Below, in pieces: positions 1 through 7,492 of a stretch of 64,000 nt of DNA (positions are counted from its first letter, which is position 1; every line of letters starts with the position of its first letter). The notes under the pieces were generated by a model that was not told where the DNA came from, did no database searches, and saw nothing but the letters and a program-made list of their open reading frames with translations. Origin of the DNA: Skermanella sp. TT6. Its GTDB lineage: Bacteria; Pseudomonadota; Alphaproteobacteria; Azospirillales; Azospirillaceae. The DNA lies in contig NZ_CP067420.1 of assembly GCF_016653635.2 (NCBI RefSeq), forward strand, positions 5,358,001-5,422,000, read 5' to 3'. The position numbers were made by a program, and so were the translations under genes.

Positions 1-1
1 G

Positions 2-1132
2 CTCGAGTACCTGACCAAGGTGTTCGTCGATCCCAACAAGGTCGACACGCGGGAGGAATTCGACAGGGCCGCCGCCGGCCTGGCCGCCTCGAAGGTATCG
101 ACCCGCGCCTTCGCCGAGGACGGCTATGCCGGGATCGACTCCGCGATCAACGCGATCGACTGGTCTCCGTTCGGCGGGCGCTTCGTCGTGCTGATCACCG
201 ACGCCAGTTCCCGGGACCCCGGCAGCCTGTCGGCCACCGGGCTGGACGCCAAGGCGCTGTCGATCGCCCTGCTGGAGAAGAAGATCGCGACCATGGCGCT
301 CCACCTGCTGACCGAGGAGGGCAGGAAGGACCATGCCAAGGGTGCGGCCCAGTACCGCGAGCTGACCACGTATCCCGGGCGGAAACCCCTCTATTACCCC
401 GTGGAGGCCGGGGACGTGGGCCGGTTCGGCGCACGGGTCGATACGCTGACCGACAGCCTCGTCACGCTGGTCCAGGCGGCCGAAGCCGGCGAGGGCCTGA
501 ACACCCCCCCTCCCCCAACGCCCAAGGCGGCACCCGGAAAGCCAGCCTCCAATCCCGGGGGCGATCCCCTGGCGGAGGACATCGCCGCGATCGGGCACGC
601 CATGCGGCTGGCCTACCTGGGCAGCGTGAAGGGCACCGCGGCGCCTCCGATGTTCGAGGCCTGGGCGGCGGACCGCGATTTCGCCAACGACACGGTGGCG
701 AGCCTCGACGTGCGGGTCCTTCTGTCCAAATCGCAGCTGTCGGACCTCCAGGCGACCGTGGGCGCCCTGGCCGACGCCTATTCCAAGGGCCAGGTCGATC
801 CCAGCGACCTGTTCAACCAGCTGCGCAGCGCCGCCGCGACCCTGAGCCGCGATCCGGCCAAGGTCGGCACCTCGGACAACCGCGCGCTCAACCAGGCCTT
901 GCTGGGCGAGTATCTGGACGGCCTGCCCTACACCAGCCGGGTGATGGCGATCGACCAGGACGCCTGGCTCGGCATGAACCCGGGCGAGCAGCAGGCGCTG
1001 ATCGACGACCTCCAGGTCAAGGCGCGGCTCTACCGCCGGTTCCACGACGATGTGAGCAACTGGGTCAGGCTGGCCGAGGGTGCCTCGCCGGAAGATGCGG
1101 TCTATCCCGTCCCATTGACGGCGCTGCCGTGA
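2..1132 (+). CDS. ppkA: PpkA-type serine/threonine kinase, C-terminal part (5' end outside window)
   Basis: The frame is open to the window edge, so the start and any kinase domain lie upstream. The visible 376 or so residues begin inside a von Willebrand A-like fold (strand FVVLITDAS near residue 60, then ATMALHLLT), followed by a Pro-rich linker and a helical tail ending in VYPVPLTALP. This vWA-plus-helical-tail layout matches the C-terminal half of PpkA, the membrane kinase that activates type VI secretion by phosphorylating Fha in Pseudomonas. The identification rests mainly on the next three genes, which have the TagT-TagS-TagR order of the same pathway. Its stop overlaps the next start by 4 bp (GTGA). 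Without the kinase domain, a generic vWA protein remains possible. Confidence 0.6.
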   Translation, partial: LEYLTKVFVDPNKVDTREEFDRAAAGLAASKVSTRAFAEDGYAGIDSAINAIDWSPFGGRFVVLITDASSRDPGSLSATGLDAKALSIALLEKKIATMALHLLTEEGRKDHAKGAAQYRELTTYPGRKPLYYPVEAGDVGRFGARVDTLTDSLVTLVQAAEAGEGLNTPPPPTPKAAPGKPASNPGGDPLAEDIAAIGHAMRLAYLGSVKGTAAPPMFEAWAADRDFANDTVASLDVRVLLSKSQLSDLQATVGALADAYSKGQVDPSDLFNQLRSAAATLSRDPAKVGTSDNRALNQALLGEYLDGLPYTSRVMAIDQDAWLGMNPGEQQALIDDLQVKARLYRRFHDDVSNWVRLAEGASPEDAVYPVPLTALP

Positions 1133-1851
1133 CCGGCGAGCCGCTGCTCCGTCTCGAAGGGGTCGAGCGCACCCACCGGGCCGCCGACGGCGGCTTCGCG
1201 CTGTCCGTGCCCCGGCTGGACGTGGCTGCCGGCGAGCGGGTGGTGGTCCTGGGACCGAGCGGGTCGGGCAAGAGCACGCTGCTCGACCTGCTGGCCTTCC
1301 TCGCGGCACCGGACCGGGCCGAATCCTTCCTGTTCAGCCCGGACGGGCACAGCCACGACATAGCCGCGCTGTGGCGCCGGGGCGACCGCGCGGCGCTGAC
1401 CCGGCTGCGCGCGGCCCACATGGGCTACGTGCTCCAGACCGGCGGGCTGCTGCCCTACCTGACCGTGCGCGAGAACCTGCTGCTGGCCCGCCGCCTGCTG
1501 GGGCTGGAGGTTCCCGGTCCGGCCGACCGGCTGGCCGAGGCGGTCGGGGTCGCCGACCTGCTCGGTCGCCGGCCGGCGCAGCTCTCGATCGGCCAGCGCC
1601 AGCGCGTCGCCGTGATCCGGGCGTTGGCCCACATGCCGCGGATGATCCTGGCGGACGAGCCGACGGCGGCGCTCGACGCCGGGCTGGGGGAAAGGGTGAT
1701 CGACACGCTGGTGGCGGTCAGCGGCGCGGTGGGCGCGGCACTGGTCCTGGTCACCCACGACGAGGAACTGGCCTGCCGGGCTCAGGGCCGGATCGTCCGC
1801 TGCCAAGCCCGACGCGGCGCCGACGCGCCCGGCAGCGTGGTGGCCGCATGA
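1129..1851 (+). CDS. tagT: ABC transporter ATP-binding protein, TagT/LolD-like
   Basis: A 240-residue cytoplasmic ATPase of the LolD/MacB class. It has Walker A GPSGSGKSTLLDLL near residue 43, the Q-loop in YVLQTGGLLPYLTVREN, the signature LSIGQRQRV, Walker B ILADEPTAALD and the switch histidine in LVTHDEE. The GTG start overlaps the upstream stop, and its own stop overlaps the ATG of the permease gene (ATGA), so the two should be translationally coupled and form one transporter. In Pseudomonas, TagT and TagS are an ABC pair upstream of PpkA in the threonine-phosphorylation pathway of type VI secretion; assignment here is by gene order and class. A lipoprotein or lipid extruder of the LolD type is the alternative. 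Confidence 0.72.
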   Translation: MTGEPLLRLEGVERTHRAADGGFALSVPRLDVAAGERVVVLGPSGSGKSTLLDLLAFLAAPDRAESFLFSPDGHSHDIAALWRRGDRAALTRLRAAHMGYVLQTGGLLPYLTVRENLLLARRLLGLEVPGPADRLAEAVGVADLLGRRPAQLSIGQRQRVAVIRALAHMPRMILADEPTAALDAGLGERVIDTLVAVSGAVGAALVLVTHDEELACRAQGRIVRCQARRGADAPGSVVAA

Positions 1852-3086
1852 TCGCCTCCCGGATCGGCCAGATGTTCCGGCTGGTCGTCGCCGACCTGCG
1901 GCGCGACTGGGCCATGGCGGTGTGCCAGGTGTTCGCGCTGGCCGCCGTGCTGACGCCGCTGCTGGTGCTGTTCGGCCTTCAGCAGGGCGTGCTCGGCCAG
2001 ATGCTGCGCGACCTACAGGCCAACCCCGCGATGCGCGAGATCGTACCCCGGGTGACCGGGACCAACCGGTTCGACGGGGCCTGGCTGGACGCCGCCCGGC
2101 GCCGGGCCGACGTGGCCTTCGCCGTCGGCGACGCCCGCACCCTGGCGGCGGAGGTCGAGATGGTGCCCCTCGCCCGCCCGCAGGCCGAAGCCGTGCTGGG
2201 CGTGCTGGTGCCGACGGGACCGGGCGACCCGCTGGCGGCCTCGGCGGGGGAGCCCTGGGCCGCCGGGCTGGACCGGGTGGTGCTGTCGTTCGGCGCCGCG
2301 CGCGCGCTGGGCGCCGCGGCCGGCGAGCGGATCCAGCTCCTGGTGCCGCGCCGGCGCGACGGCACGGACGAGACCCGGGCCCATGCGGTCACGGTGGCTT
2401 CCGTCCTGCCGCCCGACCGCATGGCCGAGACAAGGCGGGCCGTCCTGGTGGACGACAGGCTGGTCCTGCACGTCCAGCGCTACCGCGACGGCTTCGCGGT
2501 GCCCGAACTGGGCTGGCCGGGCGCCCCCGCCGGGACCGAACCCCAGCGCTTCGAGCGGTTCCGGCTCTACGCCCGGACCATCGACGACGTGGCGCCGCTG
2601 ACCGCTTGGCTGCGTTCCGGGGGCGTCGAGCCGGTCAGCCGGCTCGACGAGATCGCGCCCATCCAGGCGCTCAATGCCAACCTGAGCCTGATCCTGGCGG
2701 TCATCAGCGCCTTCGCCGCGGCCGGATCGATCGTGGCGCTGGCCGCGACCCAGTGGAGCGGAGTGGAGCGCAAGCGGCGCGAGCTGGCCCTGCTGACCCT
2801 GATCGGCTACGGCCGGGGCTGGCTGATCAGCCTTCCGCTCGCCCAGGCGCTGCTGCTGGCGGCGCTGGGATCGGCCCTGGCGGTCGGCCTGTTCGCGGCG
2901 GCGGCCGGGGTTATCAACGCCCATTTCCCGGCGATCGGATCGGTCGCGGCCGGCGCCTGCCGGCTGTCTCCCGACCAGCTCCTGCTGGCCGCCGCCGTCA
3001 CCTGCGTGCTTGCCATGGGGGCCGCCCTGCTGGCGGCGGCCCGCGTGACCCGGATCGAGCCGGCCGCCGCCCTGCGGGATACCTGA
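1848..3086 (+). CDS. tagS: ABC transporter permease, FtsX/MacB type, TagS-like
   Basis: 412 residues with one N-terminal membrane segment (about residues 25-45), a large periplasmic region of some 230 residues, then three C-terminal segments (about 285-310, 325-360 and 380-400). This is the four-helix FtsX/MacB topology. The start ATG at 1848 is fixed by the ATGA overlap with the ATPase gene. FtsX-type permeases act as mechanotransmitters or lipoprotein extruders rather than importers. Beside TagT and the TagR-like gene, it probably relays an envelope signal to PpkA; that role is inferred from the Pseudomonas pathway. The sequence ends TRIEPAAALRDT, a common ending of such permeases. Confidence 0.72.
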   Translation: MIASRIGQMFRLVVADLRRDWAMAVCQVFALAAVLTPLLVLFGLQQGVLGQMLRDLQANPAMREIVPRVTGTNRFDGAWLDAARRRADVAFAVGDARTLAAEVEMVPLARPQAEAVLGVLVPTGPGDPLAASAGEPWAAGLDRVVLSFGAARALGAAAGERIQLLVPRRRDGTDETRAHAVTVASVLPPDRMAETRRAVLVDDRLVLHVQRYRDGFAVPELGWPGAPAGTEPQRFERFRLYARTIDDVAPLTAWLRSGGVEPVSRLDEIAPIQALNANLSLILAVISAFAAAGSIVALAATQWSGVERKRRELALLTLIGYGRGWLISLPLAQALLLAALGSALAVGLFAAAAGVINAHFPAIGSVAAGACRLSPDQLLLAAAVTCVLAMGAALLAAARVTRIEPAAALRDT

Positions 3087-3089
3087 GCC

Positions 3090-4676
3090 ATGAAGATGCG
3101 ATCCTTCCCGTCCCGTCTCGCAGCCCTTCTCCTGGCAGCGGCTCTCTGGCCGGTCCCGGCGGATGCCGCCGCAACGCCCTGGCCGGAAGACCTCTACAAC
3201 CCGGCGCCGGCGGCGGGCGACCTCGTCCTGCCGATGCCGTGCGGCGGCGCCATGGCTTTCCGGCCCGTCGTGGTCCCGGCGAAGGACCTGCTGGACGACC
3301 GCCGAATCACGGTCGGCGGAACGGAGGAAGCCGCCGGCTACAAGGAGAACCAGCGGGCGGACTTCATCGCCGGCGGCTTCAGCGATCCCAAGGAGAAGGG
3401 CAAGCGCACCTATTTCATCGGCAAGTACGAGGTCACGCGGCTTCAGCTCGCCTCGCTCGGCGGCACCTGCCCGGAGCCCGACGGCGAGGCGCGCCTGCCC
3501 GCCGTGTCGCTGACCTGGCGGGAGGCATCGGACTTCGCGGACGCCTACACGGTCTGGCTGCTGGCCAACGCCCGCAAGGATCTCCCGAAGGAGGCCGGGC
3601 AGGCGGGCTTCGTCCGGCTGCCGACCGAGACGGAGTGGGAATATGCCGCCCGGGGCGGCGCCCTGGTTTCCGAAGCCGACTTCGCGGCCCCCCTGTTCCC
3701 CATGACCGAGCCGCTTTCCGCCTACGTCTATTACGGCGGGTCCGAGTCGTCCAACAACGAGCTGCAATGGATCGGGCTGCTCCGGCCCAACCCGCTCGGC
3801 CTGCACGACATCCTGGGCAATGCGTCGGAATTGACCGGCGAGCTGTTCCGGCTGAACCGGCTGTCCCGCCTGCACGGTCAGGCCGGCGGCTACGTGGTGC
3901 GCGGCGGCGACTACCTGACCGGTGCGGCGTCGATCCGAAGTGCCGCGCGCGACGAGTTCCCGCCCTACGACGACCGCGGCCCGCGCCGGCAGAAGACCGT
4001 CGGCTTCCGCGTCGTCCTCGTGCCGCCGGTCCTGCCTTCGCCCGAGCGGGTGCGCGAGGTCCAGGCGGTCTGGGGCAAGCTGCCCGAGTCGGGAGGCGGC
4101 ACCCTGTCCGAGCCGGTGCAGGACGATCCCCTGAAGGAGATCGAGACGCTCGCCGGCGCCGTCCAGGACCCGCAGGTCCGCCAGCGGCTCAAGGGACTGG
4201 GCGCCGTGGTCGCCGCCAACATCAAGACCCGCAACGACCAGCGGGACCGGGCGGCGCGGGCCAGCCTGAACCTGGCGACCTGGCTCGCCGGGAACCTGCG
4301 GGTCGACACCCGCAAGATCCTCGGCCTGGAGGAGACGGCGGCGCTCGGCAACGAGGCGGTCCGGAGTCGGATCCCCAACGACATCGCGGCGCTGCGCGGC
4401 ACCATCGGATATTACAGGGACACGCTCCGATATCTTCTGAACGATTATCCCAGGACCGTCCGGGAGGAGCAGGCCCGGGTGCTGCGCCAGGAACTGGAGA
4501 CCCGGCAGGCCGCCGGGCAGGCCGTCCTGGTGGAAGCGGTCGCGCGGGACAGCGAGCGATACCAGCGGGACGGCGATCTGCCGGCCGACCAGGTGGAGTT
4601 GCAGCTGCGGCGGGAACTGTGCGCCGGCGAAGTCGGCAAGGCATTCCCCAGCGCATGCCAGCCGTTCCGCCGCTGA
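3090..4676 (+). CDS. tagR: SUMF1/formylglycine-generating-enzyme-like periplasmic protein, TagR-like
   Basis: 528 residues with an N-terminal signal peptide cleaved after about residue 27 (VPADAAA). The formylglycine-generating-enzyme (SUMF1) fold is visible: KYEVTRLQL, RLPTETEWEYAARGG, NPLGLHDILGNASEL, VVRGGDYL and TVGFRVVLVPP. In true FGE enzymes two cysteines follow the RGG motif; here the stretch reads DYLTGAASIRSAARDE with none, so it is probably a non-catalytic binding fold, as expected for TagR, which activates PpkA from the periplasm. A helical, charged extension of about 180 residues follows the domain (from about residue 345), longer than I expect for TagR. It starts 3 bp after the permease stop and is the last gene of the coupled set. 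Confidence 0.65.
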   Translation: MKMRSFPSRLAALLLAAALWPVPADAAATPWPEDLYNPAPAAGDLVLPMPCGGAMAFRPVVVPAKDLLDDRRITVGGTEEAAGYKENQRADFIAGGFSDPKEKGKRTYFIGKYEVTRLQLASLGGTCPEPDGEARLPAVSLTWREASDFADAYTVWLLANARKDLPKEAGQAGFVRLPTETEWEYAARGGALVSEADFAAPLFPMTEPLSAYVYYGGSESSNNELQWIGLLRPNPLGLHDILGNASELTGELFRLNRLSRLHGQAGGYVVRGGDYLTGAASIRSAARDEFPPYDDRGPRRQKTVGFRVVLVPPVLPSPERVREVQAVWGKLPESGGGTLSEPVQDDPLKEIETLAGAVQDPQVRQRLKGLGAVVAANIKTRNDQRDRAARASLNLATWLAGNLRVDTRKILGLEETAALGNEAVRSRIPNDIAALRGTIGYYRDTLRYLLNDYPRTVREEQARVLRQELETRQAAGQAVLVEAVARDSERYQRDGDLPADQVELQLRRELCAGEVGKAFPSACQPFRR

Positions 4677-4708
4677 TGGAAAACCGGGAAAGATTACGTC
4701 CGATTCAA

Positions 4709-4767
4709 ATGCATAGTACAGCCACATACCACCATGGTAAGTTCCCGCGGCCCGGCACACTATGCAT
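4709..4767. repeat. 9-bp inverted repeat around a short promoter-like interval
   Basis: ATGCATAGT at 4709-4717 is mirrored exactly by ACTATGCAT at 4759-4767 with 41 bp between. The right arm overlaps CATAAT (4765-4770), a five-of-six match to a sigma-70 -10 hexamer placed 33 bp before the ATG at 4804. No convincing -35 was found. It could be an operator or promoter for the lipoprotein gene, or chance. Confidence 0.3.
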
Positions 4768-4803
4768 AATGGTAGTCTCGCGCCGGCGGACACAGAGGCT
4801 TGC

Positions 4804-5535
4804 ATGAAGACCATCGTTCGGCTGATCGCGATCACACTGTCCCTGAGCTTGGCGCTCGGCGGCTGCGTCACCACCCAGGGTGCGGACGGCCAGGCCGTCT
4901 CCGGCAACTGCGAGGACCCGAGCCTGTCCGGGGCCGAGAGGCAGCTCTGCCTGGACAACAAGTCGTTCAACAATACGGTGCTGGGCGGCGCCCTGGCCGG
5001 CGGCGCGATCGGCGGCGGTGCCGCGGCGCTGGGCTGCCTGGCCGCCAAGGAGAACCCGCTGACCTGCGCGCTGATCGGCCTGACGGTCGGCGCGCTGATC
5101 GGGGCGGCGGACGGTTACGCCACCGCCAAGACCCAGGAGGCATCCCGGCAGAATGTCCGCACCATCGATCTGGTGACGGCCGACATACGCCGCGACAACG
5201 AAAAGCTCGAATCGATGCTCCGCAGCAGCGAGGCCGTCTCGCGCGAGAATCGGACGCGGCTGGCCCAGGCCGAGCAGCAGCTGAAATCCGGCAGGATCAC
5301 GCTGAAGCAGGCCCAGGCGGAGAAGGCCAAGGCCGAGGCGGGCAGGAAGCAGATCGAGGCCACGCTGACTTCCATGGAGGACGCGAGGAAGGCCTATGAG
5401 AAGACGCAGCAGCAGACCGGCCAGAGTTCCCCCGCCTTCGCCAGGGAAATGCAGGACATGGAAAAGCAGATCGCCCAGATGCGCCAGCAGCGCGACGCGT
5501 TGAATCAGGCTATCACCACGAGCCGGATCGGCTGA
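4804..5535 (+). CDS. outer-membrane lipoprotein with glycine zipper and coiled coil
   Basis: 243 residues. A lipoprotein signal runs to lipobox LALGGC (lipidated Cys21). A glycine-rich zipper with small-residue repeats spans about residues 58-105, and a long charged coiled coil about 115-240 (AQAEQQLKS, KAEAGRKQIEATL). ATG 4804 was chosen over an upstream ATG at 4762 because AGAGG precedes it at 4793-4797 and the signal peptide starts there. Glycine zippers are common in outer-membrane lipoproteins that insert in or span the membrane. Its place after the TagR-like gene recalls TagQ, the lipoprotein of the Pseudomonas pathway, but I see no specific similarity. No enzyme motif. Confidence 0.75.
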   Translation: MKTIVRLIAITLSLSLALGGCVTTQGADGQAVSGNCEDPSLSGAERQLCLDNKSFNNTVLGGALAGGAIGGGAAALGCLAAKENPLTCALIGLTVGALIGAADGYATAKTQEASRQNVRTIDLVTADIRRDNEKLESMLRSSEAVSRENRTRLAQAEQQLKSGRITLKQAQAEKAKAEAGRKQIEATLTSMEDARKAYEKTQQQTGQSSPAFAREMQDMEKQIAQMRQQRDALNQAITTSRIG

Positions 5536-5543
5536 GGGAGCGC

Positions 5544-6038
5544 ATGATGAGAACCTGGACCAGGAACATCGCCGCCGGCCTGACCTTGCTGTTGCTGGGC
5601 GGCTGCGCCGCGGTGGAGACCTATGTCGGCGAGCGTCGGGACTTGGCGGCGGGCGGTCCCGAGGCCCGCATCCAGGAGGCCCAGGGCCGCCAGGCGCAGG
5701 CCCGCGCCACCAATACGGCGCTCCAACGCCAAGTGGCCGAGGTCCAGGCGCAGCAGGCGTCGCTGTCCCGCGACCTTCAGGCATCCCAGGCGCAGCTCGG
5801 CGAGCTCAACCGGAAGCTGGCCGGCACCCGCTCGGCCACGGCGGCGCAGAGGCGCGACTATGACCGGCTCGTCGCCCGCCAGAAGCAGATCCGTCAGGAA
5901 CTGGACGCGCTGGCCCGCCAGCCGCAGCCGGTTTCCGCCATCGACGCCTCGGCCCAGTCGCTCAAGCTCCAGCAGATGCAGGACGAGCGCGACGCCCTGC
6001 AGCGCCAGATCGACGCCCTTCAGCAGGCCCTGTCCTGA
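5544..6038 (+). CDS. small coiled-coil lipoprotein
   Basis: 164 residues with lipobox LLLGGC (Cys21), then an almost purely helical Gln/Ala/Arg-rich coiled coil to the C-terminus (repeated AQxxQ and LQRQ patterns). A strong Shine-Dalgarno GAGGGAG lies just before the ATG, 8 bp after the preceding stop, so it is co-transcribed with the preceding lipoprotein gene. The two share architecture (lipid anchor plus coil) but not the glycine zipper. It may be a periplasmic spacer or partner for the two one-TM proteins encoded next; that is inference. I do not recognise a named family. Confidence 0.75.
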   Translation: MMRTWTRNIAAGLTLLLLGGCAAVETYVGERRDLAAGGPEARIQEAQGRQAQARATNTALQRQVAEVQAQQASLSRDLQASQAQLGELNRKLAGTRSATAAQRRDYDRLVARQKQIRQELDALARQPQPVSAIDASAQSLKLQQMQDERDALQRQIDALQQALS

Positions 6039-6072
6039 GGGCCGACCGAACGATGACGAGGCAAGGACCGGC

Positions 6073-7473
6073 ATGAGGACAGGCACCATCCTGCGCCAGC
6101 AATCCACCGAGGGGCTGGAGCCCTACGGCGCCTTCAACCAGCCGGTCTACAAGAGCCACGGCCAGATCCGCACGGCGCTGCTCAACGAGCTGGGGCCGCT
6201 CTACGCCGATTACTTCCCGCGCCCGGACTCCGACCCCGACGGCAAATGGATCGGCTGGCTGACCCAGAAGGAGGGGCAGCCGCGCCGCTGGGTGGACATG
6301 ACGCCGGAGGAGCAGCACCGGGTCGAGCCGATCAAGAACCAGGTCCTGGACGGGCTGTCCGCCTATGTCGCCAAGCTGCGGGAGGCGCCCGGGAACTCGC
6401 CGCGCAACAACTTCTCGCGCGTGCTGGAGAAGGCGCAGGAAGTACCCGGCCCCGACTACCTGTATTTCGTCGGCGACCAGCCGATGATCGCCTTCTGGGG
6501 CTTCAAGGGCGTCGGTCGGCCGAACGGTGTCAACCCGCTGCGCCTTCCGCCCACGACCGTCCGCTTCGATCCGCCGGCCGCCCCGGCCGGTCCGGCGATA
6601 CCGGGCGGAACGGCGGTGCCGCCGGCCGGCGTGCCGGTGGCGGCCGGCCGGCCCTGGTGGCACTGGCTGCTGATGGGGCTGGGGGCGCTGCTGTTCCTGC
6701 TGCTGCTCCTGTGGCTCCTCTGGTGGCTTTTCGCGCCGCGCCTCGGCCTCCCGCCGTTCCCCGTCCTGCCCTGGCAGCAGGAGGAGATCGTGGAGCCTCC
6801 GCGCGATCCGCCGGTGCTCCAGGTCGTCCCGGCGGAGCCGGGCGTTCCGGTCGGACCGGGCGTCGGGGTGCCCGGAGCCGGTGTTCCCGGGGTCGGGATC
6901 CCGGCGCCGGCCATTCCGGAACCAGGGGTTCCCGTTCCCGAAGCTCCTGTCCCGGAAGTGCCCTCTCCGGGCGGCGGGACGCAGCCCCTCCCCGATGCAC
7001 CGCCCGCCGAAGTTCCGCCGGAGCCTGCGCAGGTGCCGCCGGACCTGCCGGAACTGCCGCCCGAGGGCCGGCCCGCCGGGCCGCCGGGCGCTCCGCTGGC
7101 GCTGCCTGCCGGGCCGCTCGATCCCGGTCCCGCCCGGTTCATGGAGGGGGTCTGGCGCAGCCGGTCGGGCCTGCGCGACGGGGAGGGCCGACCGCTCGAG
7201 CAGCTCTACCGCTTCGGCCAGGACGGCAAGGGCGAAGTCACGGTCCGCGGCCCCGGCGGCACGGTCTGCAAGGCTCCGGCCGAGGCGGTGATGACGGCGG
7301 GCCGGCAGCTCTCCATCCGGGAGGGCCAGACCCTGACCTGTGCCGACGGCCAGACCATGAGCGGGGCCGAGACCAACTGCGGCACCCGGCCGGACCAGAC
7401 CGTCGGTTGCACCGGCACCAACAAGACGGACGGCAGCGAGTTCGACGTGCGGATGGAAAAGGTGGAGCCGTGA
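6073..7473 (+). CDS. SrfA-family-like one-TM protein
   Basis: 466 residues. An N-terminal cytoplasmic domain (about 1-165) carries FNQPVYKSHGQIR, DGKWIGWLTQKEG and YLYFVGDQPMIAFWGF. A single strong membrane segment follows at about 196-220 (LLFLLLLLWLLWWLF), then a Pro/Gly/Val-rich linker to about 350. A C-terminal domain begins FMEGVWRSRSGL and contains five cysteines (VCKAP, LTCADG, TNCGT, GCTGT). The layout resembles the SrfA family, proteins of unknown mechanism first named in Salmonella; this is from memory of the family pattern. Start ATG 6073 follows AAGGA. The N-terminal domain recurs in the next gene, so the two are probably paralogous subunits. It sits 34 bp after the lipoprotein gene. 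Confidence 0.6.
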   Translation: MRTGTILRQQSTEGLEPYGAFNQPVYKSHGQIRTALLNELGPLYADYFPRPDSDPDGKWIGWLTQKEGQPRRWVDMTPEEQHRVEPIKNQVLDGLSAYVAKLREAPGNSPRNNFSRVLEKAQEVPGPDYLYFVGDQPMIAFWGFKGVGRPNGVNPLRLPPTTVRFDPPAAPAGPAIPGGTAVPPAGVPVAAGRPWWHWLLMGLGALLFLLLLLWLLWWLFAPRLGLPPFPVLPWQQEEIVEPPRDPPVLQVVPAEPGVPVGPGVGVPGAGVPGVGIPAPAIPEPGVPVPEAPVPEVPSPGGGTQPLPDAPPAEVPPEPAQVPPDLPELPPEGRPAGPPGAPLALPAGPLDPGPARFMEGVWRSRSGLRDGEGRPLEQLYRFGQDGKGEVTVRGPGGTVCKAPAEAVMTAGRQLSIREGQTLTCADGQTMSGAETNCGTRPDQTVGCTGTNKTDGSEFDVRMEKVEP

Positions 7474-7492
7474 CCCGGACGAGGGACCAGGG

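Noticed and set aside
3090-4676. True formylglycine-generating enzyme for the sulfatase at 12.4 kb
   Set aside because: The two catalytic cysteines after the RGG motif are missing and the gene sits in a PpkA-Tag context.
1371-4807. Long overlapping reading frames on both strands across 1.4-5 kb
   Set aside because: High-GC shadow frames. Their translations are low-complexity Arg/Pro/Gly/Ala runs, and the frames I chose have clear domains and start/stop overlaps.
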